Of a DNA stretch of 64,000 nucleotides, positions 55,215 to 63,955 are shown one piece after another. This stretch comes from Burkholderiales bacterium (GTDB lineage: Bacteria; Pseudomonadota; Gammaproteobacteria; Burkholderiales; Burkholderiaceae_C), in the NCBI GenBank assembly GCA_017307855.1, contig JAFKGD010000007.1:248001-312000 (forward strand), given 5' to 3'. A program made the position numbers and the translations under genes. Below the pieces are notes generated by a model. It did no database searches. It saw only the letters and a program-made list of their open reading frames with translations, and had not been told where the DNA came from. How positions within the stretch are numbered: the first letter of the stretch is position 1; each line of letters opens with the position of its first letter.

Positions 55215-55315
55215 GGTGAGAAGAACTCGTTCGTTGTTCTCACCTTTGGTGAACGGTGAGAAGAACTCGTTCATTGTTCTCACCGCTGGTGAAAGGTGAG
55301 AAGAAGGAGTTCACC
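55215..55315 (+). repeat. Tandem 40-bp repeats with internal dyad, two and a half copies
   Basis: Units start at 55215, 55255 and 55295 with GGTGAGAAGAACTCGTTC. The first two end in TTGTTCTCACC, so each 30-bp core is an inverted repeat (GGTGAGAA ... TTCTCACC). The third is cut short to GGTGAGAAGAAGGAGTTCACC. They end 100 bp before the XRE start. Either XRE operators or TnsB-binding repeats at an element end would explain them. Confidence 0.7.
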
Positions 55316-55414
55316 TATTGCCATGTCAACTTCTTGATCTCAACCAGCGACCTGGTCACATACTTTCCGAGCCGTCAAACACAGAAGTTCCGATCAAGGC
55401 GCGAGGTCCCACAC

Positions 55415-55861
55415 ATGAGAATGGCTCTTGAGCCGAACCATCTCGGATGTCCGTCGCCGGACCATCCGCCAGTTCGCGGCGGAGCCAGTAACCGGACCGG
55501 AAAGGTGTCTCAGCCACCTAGCAGCTTTGGCGAAATGCTGTACCGGCTGCGTACCACTAGACGTTTTAGCCAAGCGAGTATGGCTTCTCTGCTTGGTCTC
55601 TCCACGAGCTACTACAGTGAGCTCGAAAACTCAAAGCGATTGGCCACCCCAAGTCGCGTCACAAGCATTGCCTCGTACCTGGAATTAAGCGACGACGATC
55701 GGCAGATGCTGGTTAGCCTAGCCATTCAGGACATGTACTCCGGAAATCCCCTTCCTCCGAGAGTGAGCGCCTGCATTCTCACCCTTAGATCAAGATCCAA
55801 CCAGCTACCGGATGATGTCCTGGATCGTGTGATGTCCCTTTTGCAGGAGGAAACCATGTGA
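55415..55861 (+). CDS. XRE-family helix-turn-helix regulator
   Basis: A 148-residue protein from ATG 55415 (MRMALEPNHLGCPSPDH). It has a Cro/C1-type helix-turn-helix at about residues 36-85: FGEMLYRLRTTRRFSQASMA, SLLGLSTSYYSELENSKRLA and TPSRVTSIASYLELSDDDRQ. The C-terminal segment PDDVLDRVMSLLQEETM is short. A GAGG ribosome binding site precedes it. The frame is open to 55256, but that would start inside the repeats. It sits between the tandem repeats and tnsA and is the natural candidate to bind those repeats and control the element. Confidence 0.78.
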   Translation: MRMALEPNHLGCPSPDHPPVRGGASNRTGKVSQPPSSFGEMLYRLRTTRRFSQASMASLLGLSTSYYSELENSKRLATPSRVTSIASYLELSDDDRQMLVSLAIQDMYSGNPLPPRVSACILTLRSRSNQLPDDVLDRVMSLLQEETM

Positions 55862-56163
55862 AATCAAGCAGACAGATCCCGCTCTGGGGACCTGTCTACC
55901 TGAAGCCTCGGAGAAGTCCCCTCAGCACTGGCACGCCAAGGGTACTCAATCCAAGCACCGGGTCAAGGCAAGTTCGCCCCGTAGCGAAACTCTCTGGCAA
56001 GCCGCAACAACGACCGTGTCAGGCCCACGGGGTTCCGCCGGCTATCACCTCACTCTCGCTCACGAGTTCTTCGTTCGCGCAACTCATCACGCAGGAAAGG
56101 ACGGTCCCAGTTCGCACTGGGTGCGTGATCGCACACGACCATCGTAGGAGGCTGAACATGTAG
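55858..56163 (+). CDS. Possible 101-residue protein coupled to the XRE gene
   Basis: A GTG at 55858 overlaps the XRE stop by four bases (GTGA), opening a frame that reads KSSRQIPLWGPVYLKPRRSP and ends HDHRRRLN. The composition is rich in Pro, Arg and Ser, with no fold or motif recognised. The overlap is suggestive of translational coupling, but the composition is what random GC-rich frames look like. It may instead be a leader region for tnsA. Confidence 0.25.
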   Translation: MKSSRQIPLWGPVYLKPRRSPLSTGTPRVLNPSTGSRQVRPVAKLSGKPQQRPCQAHGVPPAITSLSLTSSSFAQLITQERTVPVRTGCVIAHDHRRRLNM

Positions 56164-56165
56164 AC

Positions 56166-56200
56166 AAAGAAAAACGGCGACCCGCTGTAACGGGTCGCCG
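56166..56200 (-). terminator. Strong hairpin with T-tract reading on the minus strand
   Basis: CGGCGACCCG-CTGTAA-CGGGTCGCCG forms a perfect 10-bp stem. The A-rich run at 56166-56174 becomes a T-tract for minus-strand transcripts, so it would stop transcription leaving the element toward the XRE gene. No minus-strand gene ends here, so it may insulate the operon. Confidence 0.65.
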
Positions 56201-56308
56201 CCGGTTCTCCGGGGATTCCGAAGAAGTCTTTGCAGGACTGCTTCAGTGTACGAGTCGTCAAGCGGTCTCGTCAATCCCCTTTCGTTTCTCCTTTTTCTCG
56301 GGGATTGC

Positions 56309-57202
56309 ATGAGAACGACGAAACGCTTTACGCCCAAGGTGCTGGAACGCTTCGAACGCCAAGGCAGGGGATCAGGCACCTACGACCTCTATGTCCCTTG
56401 GCACCAAGTCGGGCGCGGTGATCCGGCTTCCGTTGGAAGAAGCCACCTCCATATCTGGAACGGCCGACAACGGCACTTGTTGAGCGATCAAGAACTCGTT
56501 GGCCTGTACTTCATCCGGATGCTGACCGATGTGACGGACTGCCTTGAGCAGTATCGGCTATCCATCGAACCATCCAATCATCCGCTGCTCGACTACGACC
56601 AAGGCAACCCACTTAGGCTATTTCCAGGGACGGTCGGACTTTGTCTGCAGCTGGGTGTCAAACACCCGAGAACCAGCGGCGATGGCGCCACAGCTCTGTG
56701 GCGCATGTCCACCGACTTCTTCGTGGTTAGGCGTGGAGGAGATGGGCGCTTCAACGCAACAGCGGTGGCCTGCAAGCAAGATGCCCGATTACCAAAACGC
56801 AAGATGAATCTACTTGAGGTCGAGAGGGCGTACTGGGAATGCAGAGGCATCGACTGGCTCCTCATCACTCCCGAGGTCTTTCACCCCGCCGTCGCGGACA
56901 ACTTAAAAACTGTCGCATGTTGGACGCGCCACCGTGATACCACCGAGCAGGAGAGGACGTTCGCATCAAAGCTCGTCGAGCTCAATCAGTTCAGATCCAT
57001 TACTGAGTTGATTCATCTCCTCACCAAGCATCTCGGCTCGGAGCCGCAAGCGCAGAAGGCTCTGTGGCAATCCGTCGTACACGGCCCTCTGTCCGTCGAT
57101 CTCCGTCGACCTATCAAGTTTCATGTTCCCTTCCGCTTGATAGAACGCGAGGCCTTTCTGGCCTACAACCCTATCGAGATGCGGAGGACCTCGTGGAAAT
57201 GA
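56309..57202 (+). CDS. tnsA: TnsA-type transposase endonuclease subunit
   Basis: A 297-residue restriction-endonuclease-fold protein that in Tn7 cuts the 5' strands at the element ends. The catalytic triad is visible: E62 in LLSDQELVGLYFI, D136 in MSTDFFVV and K156 in TAVACKQDARL. These are close to E63, D114 and K132 of Tn7 TnsA. The family element CLEQYRLSIEPSNHPLLDY lies between, and the C-terminal half is the TnsC-contacting region in Tn7. With TnsA present, transposition should be cut-and-paste. The stop overlaps the tnsB start (ATGA). Confidence 0.88.
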   Translation: MRTTKRFTPKVLERFERQGRGSGTYDLYVPWHQVGRGDPASVGRSHLHIWNGRQRHLLSDQELVGLYFIRMLTDVTDCLEQYRLSIEPSNHPLLDYDQGNPLRLFPGTVGLCLQLGVKHPRTSGDGATALWRMSTDFFVVRRGGDGRFNATAVACKQDARLPKRKMNLLEVERAYWECRGIDWLLITPEVFHPAVADNLKTVACWTRHRDTTEQERTFASKLVELNQFRSITELIHLLTKHLGSEPQAQKALWQSVVHGPLSVDLRRPIKFHVPFRLIEREAFLAYNPIEMRRTSWK

Positions 57203-59487
57203 TCGCCGACTCGACGTTCCGTGTGGTCAATCGCTCGCGAAGTCGAAGCAACATACTTCCAGGCATCTACCGGGTGATACTCGACGCCCCTGAGTTGGAT
57301 GTGACATGCGCGGTCCTCCTCTACTCTGAGGCAAGTTCTCCGACGAAGTCCAAGGGAGGGAGAGCACGTGTAACGATAGAGCGCCTCCGGCGACCTCGAA
57401 AGAAGCCACCCGCGCGGCTGGTCGGCAATCTCCTGTGGCTCGACCGCACGCAACTCCAGGAGCTTCACTCGGCGAAGCTCCTTTTGCCAGTTTCTGTTGA
57501 GCGTCGTTTTGTACCGAATGGATCCGATCCATCGTCAAAGGGTCGCGGAGGAAATAGAGAGCTGGCAAGAATCGATCACGAGGACCGGATCGCCAAGATG
57601 GCGCTCTTTCTGGACTTGGTAAAACTCCAAGAGTGCATCATCGTTCACAAGAGCATTGCTCCACTTGTGAGTGAAACGATGCAAACCAAGCGGGTCAGTC
57701 GCGCCTACATCTACAAGCATTGGTCGTCTTTGTGCAGATGGGGCATGCACGAGTCGAGCCTGTACCCCTTGCGTCATCGCTGTGGCGCCCCAGGGGAAGC
57801 GAGGCCGTGCGACCCGCCCAAGAACGAGGCGCCCACTCGAGGCAAGGCGGGGCGGAAATCTACCGCACAAAGAATCGCACGCGCCACTGGAGTTCCCATT
57901 GCTTCGATTCAGCCTGGCATGAGCACGGACTGGCGCTTGCGGATTCTTGCTGCAGACAAACAGATCCCCAGGCCTAAGCCGCCGATGCCAGCGCGGATAA
58001 AGCTGATCTTGGGCTCATCCTTTGTTGCAACGGCCAAGGATGTTGATGGTGAAGTGAAGTACGAACTAGGCCCGCAGGGATCGTATCCGAACGCCCAGCA
58101 GATTCGACGCGTGCTCATGTGGGATTCGAGTCAGCTCGAGCGTCTAGCGGAGCAAACTACAAAACATCATTTCAACAGCCAGTTGAGAGGTCTGACTGCA
58201 CGAAGCTGGAAGGGTGTACCCGGTCCGGCGCACACCTGGGCGATCGATTCAACGATAGGAGACATCTATCTTCGATCATCGGTGAAACGAGCCTGGATTA
58301 TCGGTCGTCCCATTGTGTACATCATTGTCGACATCTGGTCGACGGCCATCATGGGCTTCTACATTTGCCTCACGGGTCCCAGCTGGTCGACCGCAAAGGT
58401 CGCCATCTTCAACGCGTGCATGTCGCATTCACTTTCCACACGAATTCCTCAGTTCGCGCTGGCAACGCAGTTGGTTCCAGCCCCAACTCTCTGCTACCGC
58501 CTCCTGTGTGACCGCGGCGAGTATCTCTCGGCCGGACACAAGCACACAGCACTCAAGCTCGACTACGACGTCGCCTACACACCTCCCTACCGCGGGGATC
58601 TGAAGGGTACGGTCGAGGTGCAGTTTCGCATCATCAAGGACGAGCAATTCTGGTTCATTCCAGGCGCAATGGACGCTCGTCGACATGAACTCGAGCTGCG
58701 CAAGGTCGATCCGCGAAAGTGCACCTTTACGTTGAAAGACTACGCGGACTACTTATCGATTGCGTTTGCGGATTACAACTTCACTGCAAACCGTAGCGAT
58801 CGAATGACGGGCGAGATGAGAGCTGCCGGCGTGTTCCCATCTCCGGCAGGCCTTTGGCGCTGGGGTCACTCTGTCGGGGCTGCGTATCAGCGTCAAGTGT
58901 TTGAGCATGACCTCGTCGCTGAGCTGCTCCCCGCGGCTACGGCGCGTGTCAAATCAGATGGGGTTTGGCATGCTGGTTGCATGTACACCTCCAATCATAT
59001 TCATGAGCTTGAATGGACCACCCGCGCGCGGAACTTCGGCGGCTGGAACGTACCCGTTCATCATCACCCTGGTGGCATGGAAACGATTTGGACGCCGTCG
59101 CCCAAGGACCACCAGATGTTTGAGATGACCTTGACCGGCGAGTCGAGGGCATCGCCTCACTACAGTATGGATGAGTGGGCAGACGTACTCGCAAAAGAGG
59201 TCATGGACAGGCCCGCTGAAGAACATGCACGGCTTGCGGCCTCCATTCAGTCACGAAGGCGCCTTCAAGAGATCCGGGACAATGCAAATCGCTTGACTCA
59301 AGAAGCGATCGACAAGTTCGACGGGCCGATGCCCACAATGACAGAGGCTCGCCACTTGGAGGAAGCTGCATCACTTGCGCATCCTATGGCGGAGTCTTGC
59401 CCTTTGGAAGTACCTCGGTATGAAGCGGAGATCGCCCACGACGCGATGATGTCCACACTGCTCGAACGCGCAAACCGAGACAGGTAG
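57199..59487 (+). CDS. tnsB: TnsB-type DDE transposase
   Basis: A 762-residue Mu/TnsB-type integrase. The N-terminal ~330 residues are helix-turn-helix DNA-binding domains that should recognise the element ends. The RNase H-like core carries D350 (HTWAIDSTIGDIYLR), D438 (LLCDRGEYLSAG) and E473 (LKGTVEVQFRIIKDEQFW). A Mu-type beta-barrel region and charged C-terminal helices follow (ETIWTPSPKDHQMFE). It joins the 3' ends to target DNA. It starts inside the tnsA stop and ends directly before the tnsC ATG. Confidence 0.92.
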   Translation: MIADSTFRVVNRSRSRSNILPGIYRVILDAPELDVTCAVLLYSEASSPTKSKGGRARVTIERLRRPRKKPPARLVGNLLWLDRTQLQELHSAKLLLPVSVERRFVPNGSDPSSKGRGGNRELARIDHEDRIAKMALFLDLVKLQECIIVHKSIAPLVSETMQTKRVSRAYIYKHWSSLCRWGMHESSLYPLRHRCGAPGEARPCDPPKNEAPTRGKAGRKSTAQRIARATGVPIASIQPGMSTDWRLRILAADKQIPRPKPPMPARIKLILGSSFVATAKDVDGEVKYELGPQGSYPNAQQIRRVLMWDSSQLERLAEQTTKHHFNSQLRGLTARSWKGVPGPAHTWAIDSTIGDIYLRSSVKRAWIIGRPIVYIIVDIWSTAIMGFYICLTGPSWSTAKVAIFNACMSHSLSTRIPQFALATQLVPAPTLCYRLLCDRGEYLSAGHKHTALKLDYDVAYTPPYRGDLKGTVEVQFRIIKDEQFWFIPGAMDARRHELELRKVDPRKCTFTLKDYADYLSIAFADYNFTANRSDRMTGEMRAAGVFPSPAGLWRWGHSVGAAYQRQVFEHDLVAELLPAATARVKSDGVWHAGCMYTSNHIHELEWTTRARNFGGWNVPVHHHPGGMETIWTPSPKDHQMFEMTLTGESRASPHYSMDEWADVLAKEVMDRPAEEHARLAASIQSRRRLQEIRDNANRLTQEAIDKFDGPMPTMTEARHLEEAASLAHPMAESCPLEVPRYEAEIAHDAMMSTLLERANRDR

Positions 59488-60753
59488 ATGAAGGCAGAGG
59501 ACCCTTCAAACCCATACGCGGGCAACCTCCTCACGGAGTGTTTGCCAGGCATTCAATCGTCGGACGCCACTCTCAGTTCCCTGCTCTATCTGCCACCGGA
59601 ACCCACAGATCTGGGCTCGACTCCGAAGCATGTTCGTCTGCATGACTTGATGTCTGTTCGTGATTTGCATGTCCCGACGTTGGTCGAGCGACGCCTGTTT
59701 CATTCAATCGATCTGATGGTACGCCAGGGATACAGCTACAGAGACCCCAGACAAGCGTCTACCTGGGCCTCAGTTAGTGGAGATGCGACTCGCGCCGGCA
59801 TTCGAATTCCACAAGCAACCGCGGCAGCAGTAGAGGGGCTGTCTGGTGTCGGCAAAACACAGGCCTGCCTTCGATGCCTACATGCCTTTGGCCCTCAGGT
59901 CATTCGTCATGAACGATTCCCAAAGGTCATCGGGGGGTTGACCCAAGTCCTGTGGCTGTCCGTAGAGGCTCCACCCTCTGGGCGCTCATCGGACCTTGCG
60001 CGTGCGCTGATGCTTGCGTGGGACGAGGCCACTGGCGGTCGGCGATTCGACAACTGGCTGGCGAAGGAACGAATTCCAGATGGAATGCGAGCTTTGGACG
60101 AATGGCGGCAAGTCGCCGTGTCTGGCTTCCTTGGGATTCTTCATCTCGATGAAATTCAGAATCTCTTCAAGATCTCGTCCCTGAAGCAACGAGTCAACCG
60201 CGCTGGCACCGCAGAACGGCCGGAAATCAGCATCGTAGAAGATCGCGTCGTGCGCTGGTTCCTCAATCTCGTCAACACAGGCCAGATACCAGTGCTTGTG
60301 TCCGGTACGCCGGATGGAATCGGTGCTCTGACCTCGCGCTTGAGTACCTTGCAGCGACTGAATACTGCCGGTTACCATCGGTTCGAACAGTTCTCCGATC
60401 ACACTGCGCCAAGATTTAGGTCCCAGTTTCTGGACGTGCTTGCGCGGTATCAGTATGTTCAGAAGAAGCTCCCGATCGACGACAACCTTGCCAAGCTGAT
60501 CATTGATCTGACCGCAGGCATTCAACGAGTCATCATCGCACTGTGGATCGCTGCTCACCGCGTTGCCTTCGAACGCGCGGATGACAGCTTGCGGCTCGAA
60601 GACTTCATCACGGCAGCTCAAACCTGGCTCGAGCCGCTCGCACCAGCCGTCGCGGCGATTCGGGAAGGAAGCCCATCCAAGATGGCCATGTATGAAGACC
60701 TCGTGCTGCGCGACACGCCATTCTGGTCGGAGTTTTGGAGTCGGTTCTCGTGA
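59488..60753 (+). CDS. tnsC: TnsC-type AAA+ transposition regulator
   Basis: A 421-residue ATPase of the TniB/TnsC type. Walker A is VEGLSGVGKTQACL (residues 115-128), Walker B is ILHLDEIQNLF (D221, E222), and sensor-1-like PVLVSGTPDGIGALTSRLST follows. The extended N-terminus and the C-terminal AMYEDLVLRDTPFWSEFW are likely contacts for the TniQ proteins and TnsAB. It is expected to polymerise on DNA and transmit target choice. It abuts tnsB with no gap and is convergent with tniQ, 99 bp away. Confidence 0.9.
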   Translation: MKAEDPSNPYAGNLLTECLPGIQSSDATLSSLLYLPPEPTDLGSTPKHVRLHDLMSVRDLHVPTLVERRLFHSIDLMVRQGYSYRDPRQASTWASVSGDATRAGIRIPQATAAAVEGLSGVGKTQACLRCLHAFGPQVIRHERFPKVIGGLTQVLWLSVEAPPSGRSSDLARALMLAWDEATGGRRFDNWLAKERIPDGMRALDEWRQVAVSGFLGILHLDEIQNLFKISSLKQRVNRAGTAERPEISIVEDRVVRWFLNLVNTGQIPVLVSGTPDGIGALTSRLSTLQRLNTAGYHRFEQFSDHTAPRFRSQFLDVLARYQYVQKKLPIDDNLAKLIIDLTAGIQRVIIALWIAAHRVAFERADDSLRLEDFITAAQTWLEPLAPAVAAIREGSPSKMAMYEDLVLRDTPFWSEFWSRFS

Positions 60754-60852
60754 GTCTCACTTGTCTTGGGAAGGCGCTACCACTGTTGCAGTCCCCCCAG
60801 TGCCCCGTCCATTGCTTTCCGGTTTACCTATCAGCAACTATGCGAATCTGAG

Positions 60853-61773
60853 TCAATGACTTTTCGTGCACTCTCTTGTTGAGAGAACCATCCCTGAAAT
60901 CGCTTCTTCACTCGTCTCGTACAAGGCCGCGAATACAAGGGCGGCCGACAGCGTAGAGAACATCGCACTCCCTGAGACGTCATCGCTGAACACATGTCTC
61001 GTGAGTCCTTCTTGACTCAAGGCATCGAGCCATCGCCGGTCATAGCAGGCCTGGACTTCTTCTAGTTTTAGCAGGTGACGGACAAGGGTGCAGGCTTCAG
61101 TATTGATCCCAAGATCTTCGGCTCGATACTTGGCTGCAGAAAAGACGGCATCGAGGGGGAGGACAACAACGCCGCCTAGCAGGTGCGAACAGATATCGAA
61201 GAACCGGTACGTCGCGCAATCCGTCGCATCCTTCTCGAACATCAAGTCACTCTCAACCTTGGCCTGCGGCAGCATCTGGGCCGGCGAGGCGTAGAACGCC
61301 TCCGCCTGGCTTATGCCAACGCGAGACAGTGTGGCGCCATGTTTGTCACATCTCCATTGCCCAGGCAGTTGGTGTTCTCGACGCCAGTAGGCATAGCCGT
61401 GAAAGCCAAGATCCTCGCGCACGCATTCTTGGCAAAGATAAGCTTGCGGTCTTGGCACTCGCAACGTGCCCCCGCTGATCATGGAAGCACGGTACTTTCC
61501 TTGCCCCAGCATCCCTCCGGAGACGTCTTTTGTCACTGCACGACGAAGAGGAAACATTGTGTGATGCCGAACATATGACTCAAGGTCCATTGCTGCGATC
61601 TTCGCCAAGAGTTCGACGCGAGGTACGTCACAGAAGTTGACCGATTGCCCTGTGAATAGGCGTAACGCTTGACGTCCATCCGCGACGTTCCGACTCAATC
61701 CGTTCCACCGGAGGACGGCCCCCCAATAGCCGATGGCAAGCTCGCCAGGCTTGGGGGCAGGTACGACGAGCAA
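60853..61773 (-). CDS. tniQ: TniQ-family target-selection protein, short form
   Basis: A 306-residue TniQ protein. The N-terminus VPAPKPGELAIGYWGAVLRW is the TniQ opening (normally ES.GYL). A zinc-binding unit follows: LCQECVREDLGFHGYAYWRR with GQWRCDKHGATLSRVG, giving CxxC and CxxH. The translation start is TTG 61773 with AGAAGG nine bases upstream. It is much shorter than the TnsD at 62213 and lacks its long C-terminal DNA-binding part, resembling the TniQ of Tn402-like or CRISPR-associated elements. It is the last gene of the minus-strand operon, 18 bp after the HTH gene. Confidence 0.85.
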   Translation of the reverse strand: MLVVPAPKPGELAIGYWGAVLRWNGLSRNVADGRQALRLFTGQSVNFCDVPRVELLAKIAAMDLESYVRHHTMFPLRRAVTKDVSGGMLGQGKYRASMISGGTLRVPRPQAYLCQECVREDLGFHGYAYWRREHQLPGQWRCDKHGATLSRVGISQAEAFYASPAQMLPQAKVESDLMFEKDATDCATYRFFDICSHLLGGVVVLPLDAVFSAAKYRAEDLGINTEACTLVRHLLKLEEVQACYDRRWLDALSQEGLTRHVFSDDVSGSAMFSTLSAALVFAALYETSEEAISGMVLSTRECTKSH

Positions 61774-61791
61774 TCTGGGGGCCCTTCTAGC

Positions 61792-62136
61792 CTACAACCG
61801 ACTGATCGGCGTAGGTCGCAATGCAGAGAGGGACCGAATGACGGTTGACAATGCCTTTGCGTGCCCGGCCGATCCGTCCCACGCAGAACGCAACGCGTCG
61901 ACAAGCTCTTCGTTGCCCCTCACCGCATCGGCCGTCACGCCGACTTCGAAGCGCTCGACGTAGAGGCACACATCTTCAAGCAAGCGAGATCTACGCAGCC
62001 CTCGCCCGTTCAAGATCCGGCTTACCTGCGACTGACTGGCACCAACGGCAGACGCAATTTGCGCCTGGGAAATGCCGCGCTGTCTGCACGCCTCCCTAGC
62101 GTTGAGCAACCTGGCGAGCGACGCTGTTTCGAGCAT
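61792..62136 (-). CDS. Helix-turn-helix regulator between tnsD and tniQ
   Basis: A 114-residue XRE/Xre-like protein. The helix-turn-helix is ACRQRGISQAQIASAVGASQ and SQVSRILNGRGLRRSRLLED. The C-terminal half is alpha-helical with no known motif. The ATG at 62136 lies at or next to the predicted transcription start, so the mRNA may be leaderless; a 12-residue longer version from 62172 is less likely. Small XRE-type regulators also accompany tniQ in several Tn7-like elements, so control of tniQ is probable. Confidence 0.8.
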   Translation of the reverse strand: MLETASLARLLNAREACRQRGISQAQIASAVGASQSQVSRILNGRGLRRSRLLEDVCLYVERFEVGVTADAVRGNEELVDALRSAWDGSAGHAKALSTVIRSLSALRPTPISRL

Positions 62137-62142
62137 CCATAA

Positions 62143-62172
62143 AGCATAATCTAGCGCATATTTGCATGTCAA
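62143..62172 (-). promoter_or_regulatory. Sigma-70-like promoter for the HTH-tniQ transcript
   Basis: Minus-strand TTGACA (62167-62172) and TATGCT (62143-62148) are spaced by 18 bp, in the 40-bp gap between the tnsD stop and the HTH start. The predicted start falls within a few bases of the ATG at 62136. This promoter would let HTH-tniQ be expressed separately from tnsD. Confidence 0.6.
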
Positions 62173-62212
62173 CCATCATGCACAAAGACAGGAAAGCGGC
62201 CGGGCTGCGCAA

Positions 62213-63955
62213 TCAGAGTAGCTCGCTCGGGGAAGTGGAAGTTGCGCGTCTTGTAAGGACGGTCTCGAGCGCTCGCTGCGTCAAGGGCAGCCGTTGTAGT
62301 TGACCTAGTTTCGCCTTCAGCTCTGGAAGGACCTGGTACAACTGCCAGAGTCGCAACGTTGTTGCCCCGTTCTTCGACAGCGACAGCGCAGTCTGAAAGA
62401 CACGTGCACTGAGCTCCAAATCACGGACATCCCAACGAACCGCTGGGCTCGCCCTGCGGGCACTTTCTTTCGGAGCAGGCGGAAGGTTGGCCCGAAGCCA
62501 GGCGGTGTCGTTGCGATACAGCCACGCATAAGCGGCTGGCTCCAGTTTTCTCATCCACTTCAAGCCCTGATGTTCGCCACTTGCCAGAAGGGATAGCCAC
62601 GTCGAACGTGCGCGCTCTCGGGATCTCGCTTTCCTAGCAGCGACCCATTGGGCGTGCAGCCCCACCTCGGTCATGAGGATGCGAGTGATGGTCCCACTCG
62701 AAATGCTATACCGCTGAGCGAGTTCATTTCTGTCGTCGCCAAATTGAAGCGCCTGCAAGATTGAAAGCAGGCTTTCCGCCGTCAGCTTCTTCGACCTACG
62801 CTTCGTGGAAATCCCAGAAGATGCTGCCCATGCCATGGCGGTCTTGACGTCCACTCCGTACTCACGCGCTGCTGATGTGGCAGACGCCCCTTCGCTCATG
62901 AACGCCACCAGTCGAACGCGCACGTCCTCCTTATCAGTTGCCCCCTGACTGAGTTCCTTGTTCACCTCCGGCCAACAGTCCCTTTCGCTGGGATGCGCGA
63001 GTTCCGCTCGAAGATCATCCACGTCGTCAAACAGCCAGCTCGCGACGACCATCCATCGAAGCGGATGCGTTCCACTTCTCATCGGCCGCAGAAGTCGACC
63101 CAATTGTGATTTCGCCTCTTCAACGGAGCTCGGCAGAGCTGCTAGTTCCGGAATACGTCGAAGTGGTCGTACATGCTGAAGGAAGGAGCTTGCGGCATCT
63201 TCGAGCCGCAGCCTGCCCGATGTAAGAAGCCAGCCATTGGCCAGCATGCGGGATCTCACCGCGGCCTGGAAGCGATGCCGGCTCAACCAGCCATCCTCCG
63301 TTATGGACTCCACCAGATCGACGGTCATGGTTGCGAGCTTGAGTGCACTTGCTTGCATCCAGTCCGTTCTCAAAGCCTCAAGACTGTGTTGATCTTCCTC
63401 AGCAGGAAGATGCCACTGGAAACGAGCCACCCCGGTCGCTTTCAGCGCCGACTCCTGCACAGGAATCTTGTGCTCCGGGCACATCCAGACCCCGGGGTAT
63501 TGAAGATGGCCTCGCCAATAGACCCAACCACACTCCACGAGATCACGATGCCTGCACTGAGGGCAAGACTTGAGCGGGTGATGCGCACGAAACCGACTCG
63601 TCAGAAGCCCCAATCGATACTTCAGATGTGCCACGGAGGCGCTTCGCATCATGACAACTGCATCCTGCACTTCACCCGCGCCTCGAAACGGAGCGTAGAA
63701 CTTCAGCACAGTACGCTGTCTGGCAATCTCGTTCGCCGAACCAAGAAGCCCTTGCGTTCGATCCGCGAACACATCCAACGCGCAGGGAAAGTCATGTTGC
63801 GTCCCTCGCCTCGGTGAACCGAAAAGAATCTCCGTAGACTGGGATGAGTTCGAAAATCCCCAGAGGCGATGATGCCGACTGCAGAGGCTGAACAGGGTCT
63901 CGCCCGTCAACCAAGGAAGAACCGCAGAATTGAATGGCAGAAGCTCCATGGCCAT
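62213..63955 (-). CDS. tnsD: TnsD/TniQ-family target-site selector, long form
   Basis: A 580-residue TnsD protein. The N-terminal TniQ domain begins NSAVLPWLTGETLFSLCSRH. The zinc unit is KSCPQCRHRDLVECGWVYWR with WMCPEHKIPVQESAL. A long C-terminal part has helix-turn-helix segments (GASATSAAREYGVDVKTAMA; RNELAQRYSISSGTITRILM) and the TnsD block KLEPAAYAWLYRNDTAWLRA. In Tn7, TnsD binds a specific chromosomal attachment sequence and directs insertion beside it. The target gene is not known; pncA adjoins the element on the left. ATG 63955 leaves 45 bp to the window edge. Confidence 0.88.
   Translation of the reverse strand: MAMELLPFNSAVLPWLTGETLFSLCSRHHRLWGFSNSSQSTEILFGSPRRGTQHDFPCALDVFADRTQGLLGSANEIARQRTVLKFYAPFRGAGEVQDAVVMMRSASVAHLKYRLGLLTSRFRAHHPLKSCPQCRHRDLVECGWVYWRGHLQYPGVWMCPEHKIPVQESALKATGVARFQWHLPAEEDQHSLEALRTDWMQASALKLATMTVDLVESITEDGWLSRHRFQAAVRSRMLANGWLLTSGRLRLEDAASSFLQHVRPLRRIPELAALPSSVEEAKSQLGRLLRPMRSGTHPLRWMVVASWLFDDVDDLRAELAHPSERDCWPEVNKELSQGATDKEDVRVRLVAFMSEGASATSAAREYGVDVKTAMAWAASSGISTKRRSKKLTAESLLSILQALQFGDDRNELAQRYSISSGTITRILMTEVGLHAQWVAARKARSRERARSTWLSLLASGEHQGLKWMRKLEPAAYAWLYRNDTAWLRANLPPAPKESARRASPAVRWDVRDLELSARVFQTALSLSKNGATTLRLWQLYQVLPELKAKLGQLQRLPLTQRALETVLTRRATSTSPSELL

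Noticed and set aside
55215-55315. CRISPR array
   Set aside because: There are only two and a half units, and the 10-bp intervals between the 30-bp cores are far too short and too similar to be spacers. No cas genes are near within the window.
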